From assembly GCF_035083965.1 (NCBI RefSeq), contig NC_089722.1, positions 25,855,081 to 25,919,080 on the forward strand: 64,000 nucleotides of DNA, in the 5' to 3' direction. The notes beneath the pieces were generated by a model. It saw nothing but the letters and a program-made list of their open reading frames with translations. It was not told the DNA's origin and did no database searches. How positions within the stretch are numbered: position 1 is the first letter of the stretch; each line of letters opens with the position of its first letter. Shown here piece after piece: positions 61,095 through 64,000 of this stretch. The stretch comes from Branchiostoma lanceolatum. Its lineage: Eukaryota; Chordata; Leptocardii; Amphioxiformes; Branchiostomatidae. The translations under genes were made by a program, and so were the position numbers.

Positions 61095-62987
61095 GTAAGT
61101 GCGTGGTCTCAGTCATGTCGCCATTGTTAAGGACCATCTGATCACGAACGACACATTTTTGACAGCCGTGGACTAAAATGAAGTTTATTTGTGTACAGTA
61201 TATTGTACAGCCAGGGAATTGGAGATTACAAGTATCAAAAGTTGCTTTAAGAATGTTTAGAAAACGCCGTAATAAACGAAAGTTTGCCCTTGACGGTTGG
61301 CCAGTTGCCATGTAAAGCACCAGATCCACACCCGACATTCCACAGAAAGGAGCGTCACACGCATACATGCATCAACAAACAACCCAGTCTTGACTGACGA
61401 CAAGCAAATTCTCATTAACAGATATAAAGAAATAAATATCGAGGAAAGCGTTTATCGTGTTAAAAAAATGCTACTTGATTAGAATCTAATTGGCCATGAG
61501 TGGAGTATATGGAGAGGGACTCGCCGTAAAAAAGGGACAAAAGCCGATAACTCTTTTAGAGCAGGACTTGCGTCGACGCAGTTTTTCGCTGTAGTCCCAT
61601 TCTGTGCTGGAAGGCTCGGTACAATTCTCGTCTGAGCGTGTTGATCTGTCCATGACACACTGTGGTGCAAGTGCCACTGTACATGTTGTAGCATGAGACA
61701 CTGAGAATTGAAGTAGGGTCTTGACTTCTTTATCCCAATTGCGAAGCATGTGTTAACAATATGATTCGTTGCCCAATTAGTGTACAACGCAAGGGCGTTC
61801 TTCAAGGACAGAAGACATCAAGACTATGATTTTCTATGCATTCAGTCAAGTATTTCTCAGAAAATCATCTCGATAAACATTCTCCAAAATCCTGGATGTC
61901 CAATCTTCATCGACGCATTTCTCAGTTCTTTATCTTTCGCATGTTATCCTGAACGCTTAACTGTACTACTGACTCCATGTGCAGCCGCAGAACTCTCACC
62001 TTCCCTACTTATTCCATCGTTATCTAAATGTCTTTTCATACATCATTTTACACAACTTCATCTTTTCAAGGGCGTCGTTATATTGAAGTCCTTGATCTAT
62101 CTTACTGATGGAAAGTTTATTCCCATTCTGTGCTGGAAGGCTCGATACAACTCTCGTCTGAGCGTCTTGATCCGTTCATGGCACACAGTGGTGCAAGTGC
62201 CACTGTGGTAGCGTGAGACGTAGGAGATAGAAATAGATAGCTAGCTGCCGCGCCGCGTGCCTGCGAAGCTGGTGTGTTACGCCTAATGGCGGTTATACCG
62301 GCTATATAGATACAGATACAGATACAGAAATAGGGTCTTTATCCCAATCCCGATGGCGAAGCATACATGTATGTTAACAATATGATTCGTTGCCCAATTA
62401 GTGTACAAGGTTCTTCAACAAGGATAGAAAACAAGGCATCAAGACTATGATCTGCTTTGCATTCAGTCAACAAGTATTTCTCAGAAAATCCTCTCCAAAA
62501 TCCTCTCCAGTTACTTGAGTAACTGCTATTTGGTGTATCCTATTGCTTGGATGTTCAATCTTCATCGACGCATATTTCTCATTTCTTCATCTTTTGCATG
62601 TCATCCAGAACGCTTGACTGTACTACTGACTCCATGTGCAGCCGCTGAACTCTCACTTCAACCCTAACTAGTAGTTATTCCATCGTGATCTAAATGTCTT
62701 TCCATACATCTTTTTACACATCTTCATTTTTTCAAGGACGTCGTTATATTGAAGTCCCTGATCTATTCTACTGATGGACAGGGATTGGTCTACTTTTCGC
62801 CCGTCTTGCTCTATCATTTACACCAACCGGATGTTCTACTTCTTAAAATTCAACTCTCCACTGGATTGTGGGATACGTGGCTTACATAACGTCACACTCA
62901 TTACTGAATCGACTATACTTTACTCCCTTCGGAGTAACGCACCAGCCATAACTTCTGTTCTTACGGTTCAAGCTCAATGTAAGAAAG
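61095..62987. other. Spacer between mp19 and mp20
   Basis: Includes two copies of a segment with CCCATTCTGTGCTGGAAGG, CTCGTCTGAGCGT and CACAGTGGTGCAAGTGCC (about 61598 and 62121; a third version near 57414), which belong to the duplicated unit. A LINE tail lies at 62236-62330. No other ORF is supported. Confidence 0.4.
62225..62335 (+). mobile_element. LINE 3' tail with (GATACA)n
   Basis: GCCTGCGAAGCTGGTGTGTT, GGCGGTTATACCGGC, then ATATAGATACAGATACAGAT. Inverse orientation to the larger fragment at 51925-52510. Confidence 0.6.
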
Positions 62988-63074
62988 ATGTCTCTTGCTA
63001 ACCAAGCGGTTATCCTGGTAGCTTTACTCGTCGGGATTTTCACCGTGGCACCCTTCTTGATTACAATGCTGTAA
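62988..63074 (+). CDS. Micropeptide mp20, single membrane segment, 28 aa
   Basis: MSLANQAVIL, then VALLVGIFTVAPFLITML. Fourth of the NQAVIL group; PF replaces PY. The stop is followed by TAACGGCGCCGAC, as in mp18 and mp19, and CAG|GTAAGT 42 nt later. The upstream region carries the same CCACTGGATT(G/C)TGGGA block. The array may continue beyond the window. Confidence 0.8.
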   Translation: MSLANQAVILVALLVGIFTVAPFLITML

Positions 63075-63116
63075 CGGCGCCGACTTTTCGACGACTTAAC
63101 GGAATGCCTCTGTCAG

Positions 63117-63898
63117 GTAAGTGGTCTCGATTATGTCGCCATTGTGAAGGATCATCTGATCACGAACAACTCATATTTAACAGCCGTGGATCAAAATCAA
63201 GACATTTGCGTAAATGATATTGTGATATGAAGGAATCTGAGCATACGAGTATCAAAATTTGTCAAGACGATGTTTAGAACACGCCGACAAGAGTTTGCCC
63301 TTGACGCACGGTTGGCCAATTGCGTCATGAAGCACCAGATACAGTACAAGCCAAAGGTTCCATAGAATGGAGCGTCATACGGATATATACAATGTTAACT
63401 ATCAACTAACAAACAACACAAAACTCAATCTGGAAAGACGACAAGAAAGCTCTCATATAAAACAGTCCGAAAGAAATAGAAAGGATAGCGTTTATAATTA
63501 CCGTGGGAAAAAACTGCCAACACGTGTCGATTAGAATCTAATTGACTGTGAGTGGGGTATGTGTGGGTGTTCCGCAAGCAATAAGGACCAAGAAAGGGAC
63601 ATAAACCACGAACTCTTTTGGCGCAGGACTTACGTCGACGTACGTACGAAACGTCACAAAAACACGTGCAAAACAGGTCGGAGCCATACATCTGCTTGGA
63701 GCTTAGTCTGGTTATACTCTCAAGCAATTCTATGTCCACATACCTGTGTCTGTGACGCAGTTTGATATACATGGCCATACTTTACTCCTATAGCGGCGCG
63801 ACATACTGAATACTTACGTGGACGTTTTGTCAACTCCCGCCTCCCTAAGTCTGTTGTATTCGCTACTGATCTATTTATTCCACGGAACAATGTGGAAC
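63117..63898. other. Downstream region of mp20
   Basis: Similar to the sequences after mp18 and mp19 (CCATTGTGAAGGA, CATCTGATCACGAAC, AAGCACCAGAT), then unique. No gene called. Confidence 0.4.
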
Positions 63899-64000
63899 AG
63901 TGGGGTCGTCTGGCGCAACGGCAGCGTGTTCGGCTCAGAATCAAAAGGTCCCGGATTCGAATCCTGCCGTGTCACTGATCTTGTGCCATTGGGAAAGGCA
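63899..64000 (+). mobile_element. tRNA-derived SINE, cut by window end
   Basis: Box A TGGCGCAACGGCAGCGTG and box B GGTCCCGGATTCGAATCC, followed by GTGCCATTGGGAAAGGCA. Same family as 48598. Not a functional tRNA gene: the body continues with SINE sequence, and no complete cloverleaf acceptor stem was found. Confidence 0.75.

Noticed and set aside
61479-61805. 108-codon minus-strand frame that recurs partly near 62.1 kb
   Set aside because: Belongs to the duplicated spacer around mp19 and mp20; the frame is not kept in the other copies.
63902-63970. tRNA gene
   Set aside because: Same SINE head as at 48.6 kb; no complete cloverleaf.

Overview
The window looks like the nuclear genome of a cephalochordate (amphioxus, Branchiostoma-like). 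Three spliced genes have clear chordate orthologues (SBSPON, CCDC65/DRC2, ASPDH). Introns are compact to moderate. The intergenic DNA is full of tRNA-derived SINEs, short non-LTR retrotransposon tails and many small terminal-inverted-repeat elements. The species call is inference from gene content and repeat style; no database was searched.

Left part, 0.5-28 kb, ordinary genes. A three-exon MIF/DDT-superfamily gene runs on the minus strand (2032 to 567). SBSPON follows on the plus strand (5125-18233): four coding exons encode a signal peptide, somatomedin-B domain, TSP1 repeat and conserved C-terminal domain. Its first intron is about 10 kb, and its TSP1 exon lies between two oppositely oriented copies of one transposon. 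DRC2/CCDC65 (minus, 23883 to 19345, nine coding exons, 514 aa) meets SBSPON tail to tail. ASPDH (plus, 24580-27701, eight exons, 287 aa) lies head to head with DRC2 across about 700 bp holding an X-box-like site.

Right part, 28.5-64 kb, the unusual region. I find no conventional gene here. Instead there are about twenty tiny open reading frames, all on the plus strand, each encoding a 25-37 residue protein that is little more than one hydrophobic membrane segment. They fall into paralogous groups: 28.6-29.3 kb; 29.8-32.9 kb; 34-45.9 kb; 48.4-49.8 kb; a singleton at 54.6 kb; 56.6-63.1 kb. Nearly all share one architecture: the whole ORF sits in one exon, and the stop codon lies 1-42 nt before a splice donor, so the 3' UTR is spliced. 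In three members the predicted 3' exon can be traced to a poly(A) signal and is more conserved between paralogues than the ORF. I recognise no described family. The best functional guess is regulatory single-pass micropeptides, with a loose sarcolipin-like look in the 48-50 kb pair. The array is the strongest candidate here for an undescribed system.

Mobile DNA. There are nested inverted-repeat elements with readable target-site duplications (9 bp in three short elements, TAA in one, TA in one), a 5'-truncated LINE with an 11-bp duplication, several SINE copies, minisatellites and (CA)n/(TG)n tracts. I saw no LTR or virus-like element, no CRISPR array, and no tRNA or rRNA gene apart from SINE heads.
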